47,500 nucleotides of DNA from Neocallimastix lanati (nom. inval.) (Eukaryota > Neocallimastigomycota > Neocallimastigomycetes > Neocallimastigales > Neocallimastigaceae), in assembly GCA_016946835.1 (NCBI GenBank), contig JACVTC010000008.1, positions 582,501 to 630,000 on the forward strand, in the 5' to 3' direction. Both the position numbers and the translations under genes were made by a program. Within the stretch, counting starts at the first letter, position 1. Every line of letters begins with the position of its first letter. Positions 22,366 through 32,690 of this stretch are shown piece after piece. A model generated the notes under the pieces. That model did not search any database. It saw only the letters and a list, made by a program, of their open reading frames with translations, and was not told the DNA's origin.

Positions 22366-23035
22366 AGAATTAATATATAAACTTTTATATTTTATTTTTT
22401 TTTCTATTAATAATTATTTATTAGAAATTATTATATATAAATAAAGAAATATATTACAATTAACATTTTATAATTATTTATTTTTCGATATTACAGTTAT
22501 TTAAGAAATAAAAAATAGCTAAGAATCGAAATTGACATAATTAATAAAAATAATTAAAATAAAAGAAAATAATAAAAATTAATTGAATAAATGAAAATAT
22601 ATAAACAAAATATTATATATATATATATACTGATCATAAAACATAATAATTTATTTATATATTACTGTATTATACAAATTATTCTATTTAAATATTTTTT
22701 TGTATTTTTATTGTATTATTTTGTTTAAATATTAATTTTATTAATAATAGTTTATATTAATGTTGTTCCTAGAATTACACTAAAAAATTATAATTATAAT
22801 AATTTTCCATAATACAAAATATTAAAGTTGGAAAAGTGCCAATCAAATATAGATACTCTTGAATATTTATATTAACTTTTTCTTTATCAATAATAATTAA
22901 AGTTTAAATATATGAAATATTTAACATTTAATTAATAAAAAGAAAATTGTATGTTTAAAAACAATTAGAAAAGATAATTTTCTTGTACAGAAAAAATTGT
23001 CTAATTTTGTTTTTCTCAATTATTCATTATATAAA
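22366..23035. other. AT-rich spacer, no gene seen
   Basis: Low-complexity sequence. Parts resemble, in reverse complement, the region around 26100-26350 (TTTTATTTTAATTATTT and ATTTATTTTTCGATAT-like stretches), suggesting shared dispersed repeats. No reading frame of note. Confidence 0.5.
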
Positions 23036-23278
23036 TTAACATGAATAATTATTTACTAAAAAATTATAGCTAATACTTAATATTTCGGAATTAATAGCAA
23101 TTAAGGAAAATAATATGTTTTTATTAATTTTTCCATTATATAATAATTTTTTAATATTTATTATAATATTTTTATAATTACTATTATTTTTATTAATGTT
23201 ATTATCATATTTATATTTATTAAATTTATAATAATATTTAATAAGATTAAAAATTTCACTTTTTTTCATAATTTTCAT
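23036..23278 (-). CDS. Small divergent ORF upstream of copy 4 (80 aa, longest version)
   Basis: Begins MKIMKKSEIFNLIKYYYK like the others but continues with a different, more protein-like tail (KKLLYNGKINKNILFSLIAIN ...) and ends VNNYSC. The homology shared with the other five copies stops near 23165, so this may be the least disturbed form of the original upstream gene's 5' end, or a chance extension. No family recognised. Confidence 0.35.
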   Translation of the reverse strand: MKIMKKSEIFNLIKYYYKFNKYKYDNNINKNNSNYKNIIINIKKLLYNGKINKNILFSLIAINSEILSISYNFLVNNYSC

Positions 23279-23399
23279 TAATAGATTTAATTTTAAAAAT
23301 AACTTTAAATAATAGATATTTATTGTTTTAAAAAGTTACACAAATTAATTAAATTAAAAAATTCTTTTTTGTTTTTTATTTTAATTAATTTGATTTTAT

Positions 23400-23655
23400 A
23401 TTATTCGAAACTCCTAGAGCATTATTAATTAAATCAAATATTATTTTCTTTGACAATTCTTAATATTCTTTAAATATAATTATTAATTTAATATTTTCTA
23501 TATTACAAATACTTATATTATTATTCTTGGAGAGTATTTCATATAAAAGGACCAAAATTTTTCTAAAAATAAAATTTTTTTTTTTTTTTTAAAATCAAAT
23601 ATTGTTTATAATAAATTAATTTAAGTTAAGTTTAAAAAAAAAATAAAACTATAAA
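23400..23655 (+). promoter_or_regulatory. Conserved promoter of transporter copy 4
   Basis: The reverse orientation of the CTCTAGGAG block (TTCGAAACTCCTAGAG, 23404-23419) and TATAAAAG at 23542-23549, 114 bp before the ATG. The extra distance comes from a longer T/A run just upstream of the leader. Confidence 0.65.
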
Positions 23656-25173
23656 ATGAATAGTTTTCAATTTTTAGTTGCACTTACTGCCTCATTTGGT
23701 GGTCTTCTTTTCGGTTATGAAGTAGGTGTCATGAATGTCGTCCTTGTTATGGATGCTTTCCGTATCTTCTTCAAATTCCATAGTTGGAATGGTGATGCTC
23801 TCGATGAAAATGGTAAGGATACTACTGATAAGGCTAAGATGATGTACCGTAAGTTAACAGAAGCTGATAACAAGGCTACTCTTGAAGGTATTATTACTTC
23901 TAGTTTCGTTCTTGGTGCACTTTGTGGTGCTCTTATGGCTACATACCTTGGTGAAAAGTATGGTCGTCAAAGAACTATTATGATTGGAGCCTGTATTTTC
24001 ACATGTGGTGCTATCATTCAAGGTCTCTCTGCTCGTTCTTGGATTATGATTGCCATTGGTCGTCTTATCACTGGTCTTTCCATTGGTTGTAATGGTGTCC
24101 TTTGTCCAACTTATATTTCTGAAGTTGCACCAGCTAAGATCAGAGGTACTCTTTCTTCTTGCTACCAACTTATGACCACTTTCGGTATTATTGTTGCCGC
24201 CATCATTAACTCTATTGTCTGGTACTACACTAACTCTTCTCCAGAAGGTTTAGGTATAAAGAGAGATAATATCTGGGGTGAAGTTGCTAACTTTGAATGG
24301 AGATTTGCACTTTTATTCCAAATTATTCCAGGTCTTGGTCTTGCCATTCTCATGAGTTTCCTTCCAAAATCACCACGTTGGTTATGTTCTAAGGATCGTG
24401 ATGAAGAAGCTGTTGAAGTTTTAGCTAAACTTAATGCTGCTTCCACTTCTGATGAACTTGTCCAAAGTGAACTTAAGGCTATTCAAGAAGATGTTGCAGC
24501 TACTCGTGCAGCTGGTTCTTCATCTTTCGGTGAACTTTTCTCACCAGTTATTCGTCGTCGTACCTTCATTACTTTCTTAATGCAACTTTTCCAACAATGG
24601 ACTGGTATTAATGTCATTATGTATTATCAATCACAAATTTACGATGAAATTGGTTTCTCTAAGTTCATGTCTACTGTTGTTCTTCCAATTATTAACAACT
24701 TTGTCAACTTCATTTCTACCTTCCCAGGTATGTGGGGTATTGAAAAATTAGGTCGTAAGACTTTATTAGTTGTTGGAGCTCTTATGATGATGGTCTTCCA
24801 CATTTCTACTTGGGCTTGCTCTACTCAAACTCACAATGGTAAATTATGGCAATATCTTGCCGTTGCTTCAGTCTTCTTATTCGTCTTCTCTTTCGCCTGG
24901 ACCTGGGGACCAGTTCCATGGGTTTACCAAGCCGAAGTTTTCCCACTTCGTGTCAGAGTTAAGGGTTCTGCTGTTGGTACGGTTTCTAACTTCCTTAACA
25001 ACTGGATTATTGCCTTTGTTGGACCAGCTCTTATGAAAGCCTGGTCTACCAGAACTTTCCTTCTTTTCGCAGCTGCCTGTCTCCTTGCCTGGATTTACTC
25101 TCAATTCTATGTTATTGAATGTAAGGGTCTTAGTATTGATGAAATGGATGCTAAGATGGCTGGTAAGGCTTAA
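23656..25173 (+). CDS. MFS sugar transporter, array copy 4
   Basis: 505 residues, intronless, Ile353 as in copy 3. It is the first plus-strand copy, so it is divergently oriented to copy 3 about 3.9 kb away. By eye it differs from copy 5 at 14 of 1518 bases, 13 silent and one giving V/I353, and from copy 6 at 16, 15 silent. All sugar-porter motifs are intact. Confidence 0.95.
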   Translation: MNSFQFLVALTASFGGLLFGYEVGVMNVVLVMDAFRIFFKFHSWNGDALDENGKDTTDKAKMMYRKLTEADNKATLEGIITSSFVLGALCGALMATYLGEKYGRQRTIMIGACIFTCGAIIQGLSARSWIMIAIGRLITGLSIGCNGVLCPTYISEVAPAKIRGTLSSCYQLMTTFGIIVAAIINSIVWYYTNSSPEGLGIKRDNIWGEVANFEWRFALLFQIIPGLGLAILMSFLPKSPRWLCSKDRDEEAVEVLAKLNAASTSDELVQSELKAIQEDVAATRAAGSSSFGELFSPVIRRRTFITFLMQLFQQWTGINVIMYYQSQIYDEIGFSKFMSTVVLPIINNFVNFISTFPGMWGIEKLGRKTLLVVGALMMMVFHISTWACSTQTHNGKLWQYLAVASVFLFVFSFAWTWGPVPWVYQAEVFPLRVRVKGSAVGTVSNFLNNWIIAFVGPALMKAWSTRTFLLFAAACLLAWIYSQFYVIECKGLSIDEMDAKMAGKA

Positions 25174-25480
25174 ATAGAAATGACATTATAAGGCATTAAA
25201 TGAATAATGAAAATAAATTCTAAATTGCAGATACCATGATATAATTATATGGTAACATTTCAAAACTAATATAAAAATTCAATAAAAAATTAAAATTTCA
25301 TATTTCATATTTTATATGATAATATGATAATATGAAAATATAAAAATATTGATATATAAGAAGTATAATAAATAAAATGCAATGTCCATAGAAATGTCTT
25401 TTAAATAAGAAAAGAAGATGATGCAACTAATTGAAAATTGTATTAATAGAAAATAATTAAATTTTACTCTTTATTAAAAG
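25174..25480 (+). repeat. 3' flank of transporter copy 4
   Basis: Shares the AAATGACATTATAAGGCATT start and the GATACCAT dyad (25230-25237) with copies 3 and 5, but the right arm is altered (ATGGTAAC, 25249-25256). It ends around the TGATGCAACTAATTGAAAAT landmark. Non-coding. Confidence 0.55.
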
Positions 25481-26499
25481 TAAATTTAATTGTATTAAAA
25501 TAAAAATATAAAATTAAAGAAAAACTATAAAATAAAAAAAGAAAAAAACATAAAATAAGTAAAAATCAAAAACGAAATAAAAATAAAATAAAAATAAAAT
25601 AAAAAATGTAAAAATAATATGTAAAAAATACAATAATGAAACATAATAACAAGAAAATAAAAAATTTTATTAAATAAAAAATAAAAAAAAAAATAAAAAA
25701 TAATAAGGAAAATAAGAAAAAAAATTTTAATTCATTAATAGGGAATATTAATCTATTATGAACTTATATTATATTATATAAATAATTTGACATTTAATTT
25801 ATTATTAATTTTATATTATTTTTTTCTTTTAATTCTACAAATAATATTATTTATTATTTTTGTTTAAATATTTATTTAATTAAAAAATAATTTATATAAT
25901 ACAGTAATACAAAAATATTTTAATAGAATATTTTGTATAATAGAGTAATATATTAGTATTTTACAATATATTTTATGATTAGTAAAATAATTGATTCGTG
26001 TGATTCAAGTTGAGTTGTGTGGTGCTATTTCAATACCAAACCCTACGAAAATGCGATGCTAGCTGGTAGTATAAATATAGTATTTTGTAAATAAAGTATC
26101 ATTTATTCAATTAAATTTTATCATTTTCTTTTATTTTAATTATTTGTATTAATTATATCAATTTCAAATTTTAACTCTATTTTATTTCTTAAAAAAATAT
26201 TATATCAAAAATAAATAATTATTAAATATTAATTAAGAAATATGTAACAATTAATATTTAATAATTATTTATTTTTTGATATAATATTTATTTAATTTTT
26301 ATATTATGGTTTCTAATTAATAATTATTAATAGGAAAAAAAAAAAAAAATAAAATATAATTATTCGTTTAATATAAATTTTATATTTATATATATGTATT
26401 TTCAAATATTACACAATATATTTATCATTAGCATTAATATATAAAATTGTAACTAAATTCTCAGTTTATCATGAAATATTAATATAACTATGTCACATT
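25481..26499. other. AT-rich spacer with a small GC-richer island
   Basis: Mostly A/T. The Copia relic seen in the equivalent place of units 1-2, 2-3 and 5-6 is absent. A GC-richer patch at about 25985-26075 (AGTTGAGTTGTGTGGTGC ... ATGCGATGCTAGCTGG) stands out; it has a short open frame but no recognisable product and no obvious tRNA fold. Confidence 0.45.
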
Positions 26500-27140
26500 T
26501 CATTATAATTAAATTTAAAATTATGAATTAATATTATTAAAAATATGATTAAATGTAACTATTATTTATTTCTAATATATATTTAATAATTTAAAAAATT
26601 AGAAAAAAAAGAAGTTTTTCCGGATCTGTAAAAATTATAAAAGATTATAGTGTTTTATTTTAATTATTTTATTAAATAAATTAAATATTAATTAATTCTA
26701 CTTTATTTTAATAAAAACAAAAAATAATATATTTAATAAAAATTGATATTAATTAATATTAATTTAAGAAAATAATATTTATAATTAATTAATTTTATTA
26801 TAAAAAAAAAATTTTTTTATTTTATTTAAAAAATATAATTAAGTAGAAATACAAAATTTAAATTTCATACAAATTTATATATTATTTACTTCATATATTT
26901 GAATAAATAAATTTAATTATTATTATATATTAATATTAATTTATTTAAAAAAAATATCAATATTATTCCTTATTTTAAAATGTATAAAAAAATTCAAAAT
27001 TCAAAATTCAAAATTCAAATATATATAAATATATAATTATTTATTATATTACGTGATAAAATGACTCTTCATTTACAAATTTTTATATTAAATCTAATTA
27101 TAAAATATATTGTAGAAATATTTGTTTATTAATGAATTTA
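26500..27140. repeat. Block R, copy e, first part (interrupted by Copia element)
   Basis: Reverse-orientation block R: AAGTTTTTCCGGATCTGTAA near 26612-26632, then ACTCTTCATTTACAAATTTT near 27063. It breaks at the left LTR of the Copia insertion and resumes at about 29182. Confidence 0.6.
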
Positions 27141-27344
27141 TTAAGGTTTATATGATATTATATTTATTGTACATTACAGTATTATAAATATTTTATTATG
27201 TATGTAACATAAATAATATACAATAGAAACAATATGTAATATTATTGAGTCCTTTTTATCATAAAATTATTATTAAACAAATTATATATTAAATATAACA
27301 TTACTAATATAAAAATTATACATTTTGTGTCTGACTCCTTAACA
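27141..27344 (+). repeat. Left LTR of the internally deleted Copia element
   Basis: Direct repeat of 28937-29135: TTAAGGTTTATATGAT, TTGTACATTACA, TTGAGTCCTTTTTA and TAAAATTATTATTAAA are shared in order. It ends CCTTAACA just before the primer-binding site. The exact 5' boundary is uncertain. Confidence 0.75.
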
Positions 27345-27365
27345 GATTAAGAGTATCATTGCTTA
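27345..27365 (+). other. Primer-binding site, tRNA-Lys(CUU) anticodon-arm type
   Basis: GATTAAGAGTATCATTGC directly follows the LTR end TTAACA. The complement contains ACTCTTAATC as at the left-edge element, with one change in the outer stem. Half-tRNA priming is inferred. Confidence 0.55.
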
Positions 27366-27442
27366 GATACCAAAATTATATTAAAATTTTAATTATATTA
27401 CTATATTTTTGTTTTTAAATTATTTTAAAAAAAATTTTTTTA

Positions 27443-28341
27443 ATGGGTAAAAGAAAGGGTAATGAAAAATCAATTGAAGAAAGTTCTAGTTCATCGACTC
27501 CAACGGATATTAAGAACAATGAATCTATTTCTTTCAATGACTTGTGAAAATCTTGAATTTTCTGATGATTCTGATAATCAAAATGAAAATAATAAAAGAA
27601 TCATCATCAATAAAATTAAATATTTCAGTAATGTACCAAATTCTGTTTTTAATATAAAATGTTTCAATCTAACAAAGGAAAACTTTTTATAATGGTACGA
27701 GTCTCTGAGGAGACATTTAATTGCAAATAATTTTGATATTTACATTTACAAAAGATTAAATATACAATATATGAACATAGATCAGATTGAGTTTAATAAT
27801 GCAGTTCAATTTATTATAATAACTAGACTTGAAGAATCAATTCAGGAATATTTAGTAGGATGTAAAACAGCTTTTCAAATGATGCAGAGATTAAAAGATC
27901 CCTTTTACTAATCTGGTCAAGCTCTTATAAACATCTTAGAATATAAAATTATAAATTTAAAAATAGTAAATAATGATTATATTCAATAATATCAATGAAT
28001 TGAATAATTTATTTGATCAACATGATATAGAATACAAAAAGCTAATAAGACCTCCTCTAGATGAAGAAACTAAAATTTTGTTTTTTTTACCAAAGTTAGA
28101 TCGTATTAGAATAATCTCCTCTCCTATTTATAATTTTAAGAATATTGATAATCTAATAAACGAATTATACAGAAGGTATGACTCGAGAAACAATATTTTG
28201 AAATATATTAATAAAATAAATATTAGGTCTAATATTAACAATATCAATAAAAGTAAAATAAATTTTAATAAAAATAAAAAATGTGATATATCTCAAAATA
28301 ATAGAAATTATAATATCATTAATGATAATAACAAATTATAA
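27443..28341 (+). pseudogene. Copia Gag, frameshifted
   Basis: ATG at 27443 opens with GKRKGNEKSIEESSSSS. A frameshift moves the reading to frames carrying NIKCFNLTKENFL, then (after a TAA where the alignment expects a residue) WYESLRRHLIANNFDIY and TRLEESIQEYLVGCKTAFQMMQRL, matching the layout of UBN2-type Gag. A further frame at 27973-28341 holds LPKLDRIRIISSPI and an Asn/Lys-rich tail, the position of the Gag C-terminus. At least three disruptions make it non-functional. Confidence 0.75.
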
Positions 28342-28420
28342 TGATAATAATACATATAATAATAATAATATTTATTAAATATTAATATTAACATTAACAA
28401 TAATTATAATAATAATAATG

Positions 28421-28471
<51 letters not shown>

Positions 28472-28480
28472 TATATTTTT

Positions 28481-28847
28481 AATAGGAAACAATCCAATAT
28501 CTTGGAAGTCCCAATTATAAAAGAATGTCATTTTACAAATTCTGAGGAAGCAGAATGTGTTAAACAAGGTATATGGTTTAAAAATTTATTTAAGGAAATG
28601 TATAATACAAATATAAGTATAAAAATTACTGTTAATAATAAAGCTTATATTTCAATTAGTCAATATATTATCCAAAGGAAGATGTATGTATATGGAAAAA
28701 AGATTTAAATATATTGAAGAAGAAATTAAAAATAATAATACTAAACTAGGATATATAGACATAGAAAACATGGTAGTTAATCCCATAACAAAAAGAATTT
28801 CAAATATCAAAATTAACATTTCACAAAACATAATTTTTAAAGATTAA
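28481..28847 (+). pseudogene. Copia RNase H and C-terminus
   Basis: Reads ECHFTNSEEAECVKQGIWFK followed by NLFKEM and ITVNNKAYIS, the SEAEYVA-type RNase H signature of Copia polyproteins. After a frameshift it continues KKRFKYIEEEIKNN ... YIDIENMVVNPITK, corresponding to the usual ADxLTK end. It follows Gag with only an (AAT)n tract between, so protease, integrase and RT were deleted. Confidence 0.82.
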
Positions 28848-28923
28848 AATATATTAAATATGAAAAAAAAAATATAGATATATATATATAGTAAAGTAAA
28901 ATAAAGTATTTTATAATACCTAA

Positions 28924-29135
28924 TGTAGGAGGATGGTTAAGGTTTATATGATTGTATATATATTGTACATTACAATATCATAAATATTTTATAATGTATT
29001 TAATATGTTAATAATATAAAATAGAAGCAATATATAATATTAAATAATTGAGTCCTTTTTACTATAAAATTATTATTAAATAAAATAGATATTAAAAATA
29101 AAGTTATTTTAAAAATTATACATTTATGTCAGAAT
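28924..29135 (+). repeat. Polypurine tract and right LTR of Copia element
   Basis: GTAGGAGGATGG immediately precedes the second copy of the TTAAGGTTTATATG LTR, as expected for a polypurine tract priming plus-strand synthesis. The LTR 3' end is blurred by a ~39-base A run (29143-29181), so no target-site duplication could be fixed. Confidence 0.75.
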
Positions 29136-29137
29136 CG

Positions 29138-29181
<44 letters not shown>

Positions 29182-29183
<2 letters not shown>

Positions 29184-29440
29184 TATTAATCTTATAAAAT
29201 ATATATTAAATAAAATAAAAAAAAATATTATTCTTATAATTGTTCTTGAGGATTAGTTACATATTAATAATAATAAATAAATATTTATATAATATTCTAT
29301 TAAAATTTTATGAAAATTTTGGTATAAATAAATTAATATATTATTAAAAATAAATATATTTCAAAGAAATTATAAATAATATTAAAATGAGATTAATTAA
29401 ATAATTATGGAAAATTAAAATTTTTTAATTAAAAAGTATA
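29182..29440. repeat. Block R, copy e, remainder
   Basis: Resumes block R after the Copia element (TTGTTCTTGAGGATTAG near 29240-29260, AAAAGTATAAATGAT near 29430), confirming that the element split this copy. Confidence 0.55.
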
Positions 29441-29748
29441 AATGATTTATTTAATTTTTTTTCCAAATAATAATAATTAAAGTTTTATTCACTTAAATAA
29501 TATCATTGTAATATATTTAAATATTTAATATTTAGTTAATAGGAAAATATGTGGATGAATGATAATAGGAAAAAGGATAATTTTATTTGTTACTAAATAT
29601 TATACTTGTACTGAAAAAGTATTGTATGTCATTTATGTCATATTTCATAATAATTTATTAAATTATTAATAATTAATTATTATAAATAATAGTATATAGT
29701 TATTTAGGAATTAATGGAAAATAATAATATATTATTAAATTTTTAATG

Positions 29749-29961
29749 TCATGTAAAAATAATTTTGGAATATTTACAATAATAATAATTTATTAATTTT
29801 ATTATTAGTTTTAGTCTTATTACTATTATTATATTATCATTACTTTTAACATTTTTACAATTTCTATTATTTTTATTATTATCACTATCATATTTATATT
29901 TATTAAATTTATAGTAATATTTAATAAGATTAAAAATTTCACTTTTTTTCATAATTTTCAT
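29749..29961 (-). CDS. Small divergent ORF upstream of copy 5 (70 aa)
   Basis: MKIMKKSEIFNLIKYYYKF start and nearly the same 70-residue sequence as the version upstream of copy 1, differing mainly at the last residues. Conserved length between these two distant copies is the best hint that it might be translated. Function unknown. Confidence 0.3.
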   Translation of the reverse strand: MKIMKKSEIFNLIKYYYKFNKYKYDSDNNKNNRNCKNVKSNDNIIIVIRLKLIIKLINYYYCKYSKIIFT

Positions 29962-30084
29962 TAATAGATTTAATTTTAAAAAATAACTTTAAATAATAGA
30001 ATTTATTGTTTTAAAAAGTTACACAAATTAATTAAATTATAAAATTCTTTTTTGTTTTTTATTTTAATTAATTTGATTTTATAT

Positions 30085-30329
30085 TATTCGAAACTCCTAG
30101 AGCATTATTAATTAAAATCAAATATTATTTTATTTGACAATTCTTAATATTCTTTAAATATAATTATTAATTTAATATTTTCTATATTACAAATATTTAT
30201 ATTATTATTCTTGGAGAGTATTTCATATAAAAGGACCAAAATTTTTCTAAAAATAAAATTTTTTAAAAAATCAAATATTGTTTATAATAAATTAATTTAA
30301 GTTAAGTTTAAAAAAAATAAAACTATAAA
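30085..30329 (+). promoter_or_regulatory. Conserved promoter of transporter copy 5
   Basis: TTCGAAACTCCTAGAG block at 30087-30102 and TATAAAAG at 30226-30233, 104 bp before the ATG. Leader ends AAAACTATAAAATG as in all copies. Confidence 0.65.
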
Positions 30330-31847
30330 ATGAATAGTTTTCAATTTTTAGTTGCACTTACTGCCTCATTTGGTGGTCTTCTTTTCGGTTATGAAGTAGG
30401 TGTCATGAATGTCGTCCTTGTTATGGATGCTTTCCGTATCTTCTTCAAATTCCATAGTTGGAATGGTGATGCTCTCGATGAAAATGGTAAGGATACCACT
30501 GATAAGGCTAAGATGATGTACCGTAAGTTAACAGAAGCTGATAACAAGGCTACTCTTGAAGGTATTATTACTTCTAGTTTCGTTCTTGGTGCACTTTGTG
30601 GTGCTCTTATGGCTACATACCTTGGTGAAAAGTATGGTCGTCAAAGAACTATTATGATTGGAGCCTGTATTTTCACATGTGGTGCTATCATTCAAGGTCT
30701 TTCTGCTCGTTCTTGGATTATGATTGCCATTGGTCGTCTTATCACTGGTCTTTCCATTGGCTGTAATGGTGTCCTTTGTCCAACTTATATTTCTGAAGTC
30801 GCACCAGCTAAGATCAGAGGTACTCTTTCTTCTTGCTACCAACTTATGACCACTTTCGGTATTATTGTTGCCGCCATCATTAACTCTATTGTCTGGTACT
30901 ACACTAACTCTTCTCCAGAAGGTTTAGGTATAAAGAGAGATAATATCTGGGGTGAAGTTGCTAACTTTGAATGGAGATTTGCACTTTTATTCCAAATTAT
31001 TCCAGGTCTTGGTCTTGCCATTCTCATGAGTTTCCTTCCAAAATCACCACGTTGGTTATGTTCTAAGGATCGTGATGAAGAAGCTGTTGAAGTTTTAGCT
31101 AAACTTAATGCTGCTTCCACTTCTGATGAACTTGTCCAAAGTGAACTTAAGGCTATTCAAGAAGATGTTGCAGCTACTCGTGCTGCTGGTTCTTCATCCT
31201 TCGGTGAACTTTTCTCACCAGTTATTCGTCGTCGTACCTTCATTACTTTCTTAATGCAACTTTTCCAACAATGGACTGGTATTAATGTCATTATGTACTA
31301 TCAATCACAAATTTACGATGAAATTGGCTTCTCTAAGTTCATGTCTACTGTTGTTCTTCCAATTATTAACAACTTCGTTAACTTCGTTTCTACCTTCCCA
31401 GGTATGTGGGGTATTGAAAAATTAGGTCGTAAGACTTTATTAGTTGTTGGAGCTCTTATGATGATGGTCTTCCACATTTCCACTTGGGCTTGTTCTACTC
31501 AAACTCACAATGGTAAATTATGGCAATATCTTGCCGTTGCTTCAGTCTTCTTATTCGTCTTCTCTTTCGCCTGGACCTGGGGACCAGTTCCATGGGTTTA
31601 CCAAGCCGAAGTTTTCCCACTTCGTGTCAGAGTTAAGGGTTCTGCTGTTGGTACGGTTTCTAATTTCCTTAACAACTGGATTATTGCCTTTGTTGGACCA
31701 GCTCTTATGAAAGCCTGGTCTACCAGAACTTTCCTTCTTTTCGCAGCTGCCTGTCTCCTTGCCTGGATTTACTCTCAATTCTATGTTATTGAATGTAAGG
31801 GTCTTAGTATTGATGAAATGGATGCTAAGATGGCTGGTAAGGCTTAA
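30330..31847 (+). CDS. MFS sugar transporter, array copy 5
   Basis: 505 residues, intronless, Val353. It carries the silent pair Thr442 ACG with Asn445 AAT, a combination not seen in any other copy, plus private silent changes such as GGC for the Gly of EIGF. It shares several silent sites with copy 6 (TTC/GTT at Phe349-Val350). All motifs intact. Confidence 0.95.
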   Translation: MNSFQFLVALTASFGGLLFGYEVGVMNVVLVMDAFRIFFKFHSWNGDALDENGKDTTDKAKMMYRKLTEADNKATLEGIITSSFVLGALCGALMATYLGEKYGRQRTIMIGACIFTCGAIIQGLSARSWIMIAIGRLITGLSIGCNGVLCPTYISEVAPAKIRGTLSSCYQLMTTFGIIVAAIINSIVWYYTNSSPEGLGIKRDNIWGEVANFEWRFALLFQIIPGLGLAILMSFLPKSPRWLCSKDRDEEAVEVLAKLNAASTSDELVQSELKAIQEDVAATRAAGSSSFGELFSPVIRRRTFITFLMQLFQQWTGINVIMYYQSQIYDEIGFSKFMSTVVLPIINNFVNFVSTFPGMWGIEKLGRKTLLVVGALMMMVFHISTWACSTQTHNGKLWQYLAVASVFLFVFSFAWTWGPVPWVYQAEVFPLRVRVKGSAVGTVSNFLNNWIIAFVGPALMKAWSTRTFLLFAAACLLAWIYSQFYVIECKGLSIDEMDAKMAGKA

Positions 31848-32690
31848 ATAGAAATGACATTATAAGGCATTAAATGAATAATGAAAATAAATTCTAAATT
31901 GCAGATACCATGATATAATTATATGGTATCATTTCAAATCTAATATAATAATTCAATAAAATATTAATATTTCATATTTCATATTTTATATGATAATATG
32001 TAAATATAAAAATATTGATATTTAACAAATAAAGTAAAAAAAAATGAAATGTCTTTTAAATAGGAAAAGAAGATAATGCAACTAATTGAAAATTATATTA
32101 ATAGAAAATAATTAAATTTTACTCTTTATTAAAAGTAAATTTAATAGTTATTTATGATAAAATCGTAAATTAATAAATTAAAATAAGGTAAATTAAAAAA
32201 CAACTAAATATAAAGAAAAAACATTAAAATAAATAAAAATTAAAATAAATATAAAATAAATTTAAATAAAAAATGTAACAATAATATTAATTTAAGAAAA
32301 ATGTAAAAATTTAATAATACCAAATAATAAATAATAATATAAAAAAATAAAAAAATAAAAAATAAAATAGAAGAAAAAGATAAAAATTTTCTAATAATTT
32401 TAAAATATTAATATATTATGAATTTTATATATACATTTTATTATGTGAAATGACTGTGTACAATAATATTTAATTTATTAAAAGTTCTATATTATATTAA
32501 ATATAATTACTAAATTTTATAAAAAATTTTTATAACAAAGAAAAGGAAGAATATGTTATATTTATATGTTTAATTATTTTAATTACATAAATATAAAATA
32601 ATTAAAATTAATTATATTGTATTTATTTTATATTTATTTTATATTTATTATATATTATAAATTATATTAAATTTATTATATTTCTAATTT
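31848..32690 (+). repeat. 3' flank of transporter copy 5
   Basis: AT-rich and non-coding. A perfect 8-bp dyad GATACCAT (31904-31911) / ATGGTATC (31923-31930) lies about 57 bp past the stop codon. The sequence matches the copy 3 flank in reverse orientation up to the Copia relic boundary near 32690. Confidence 0.6.
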
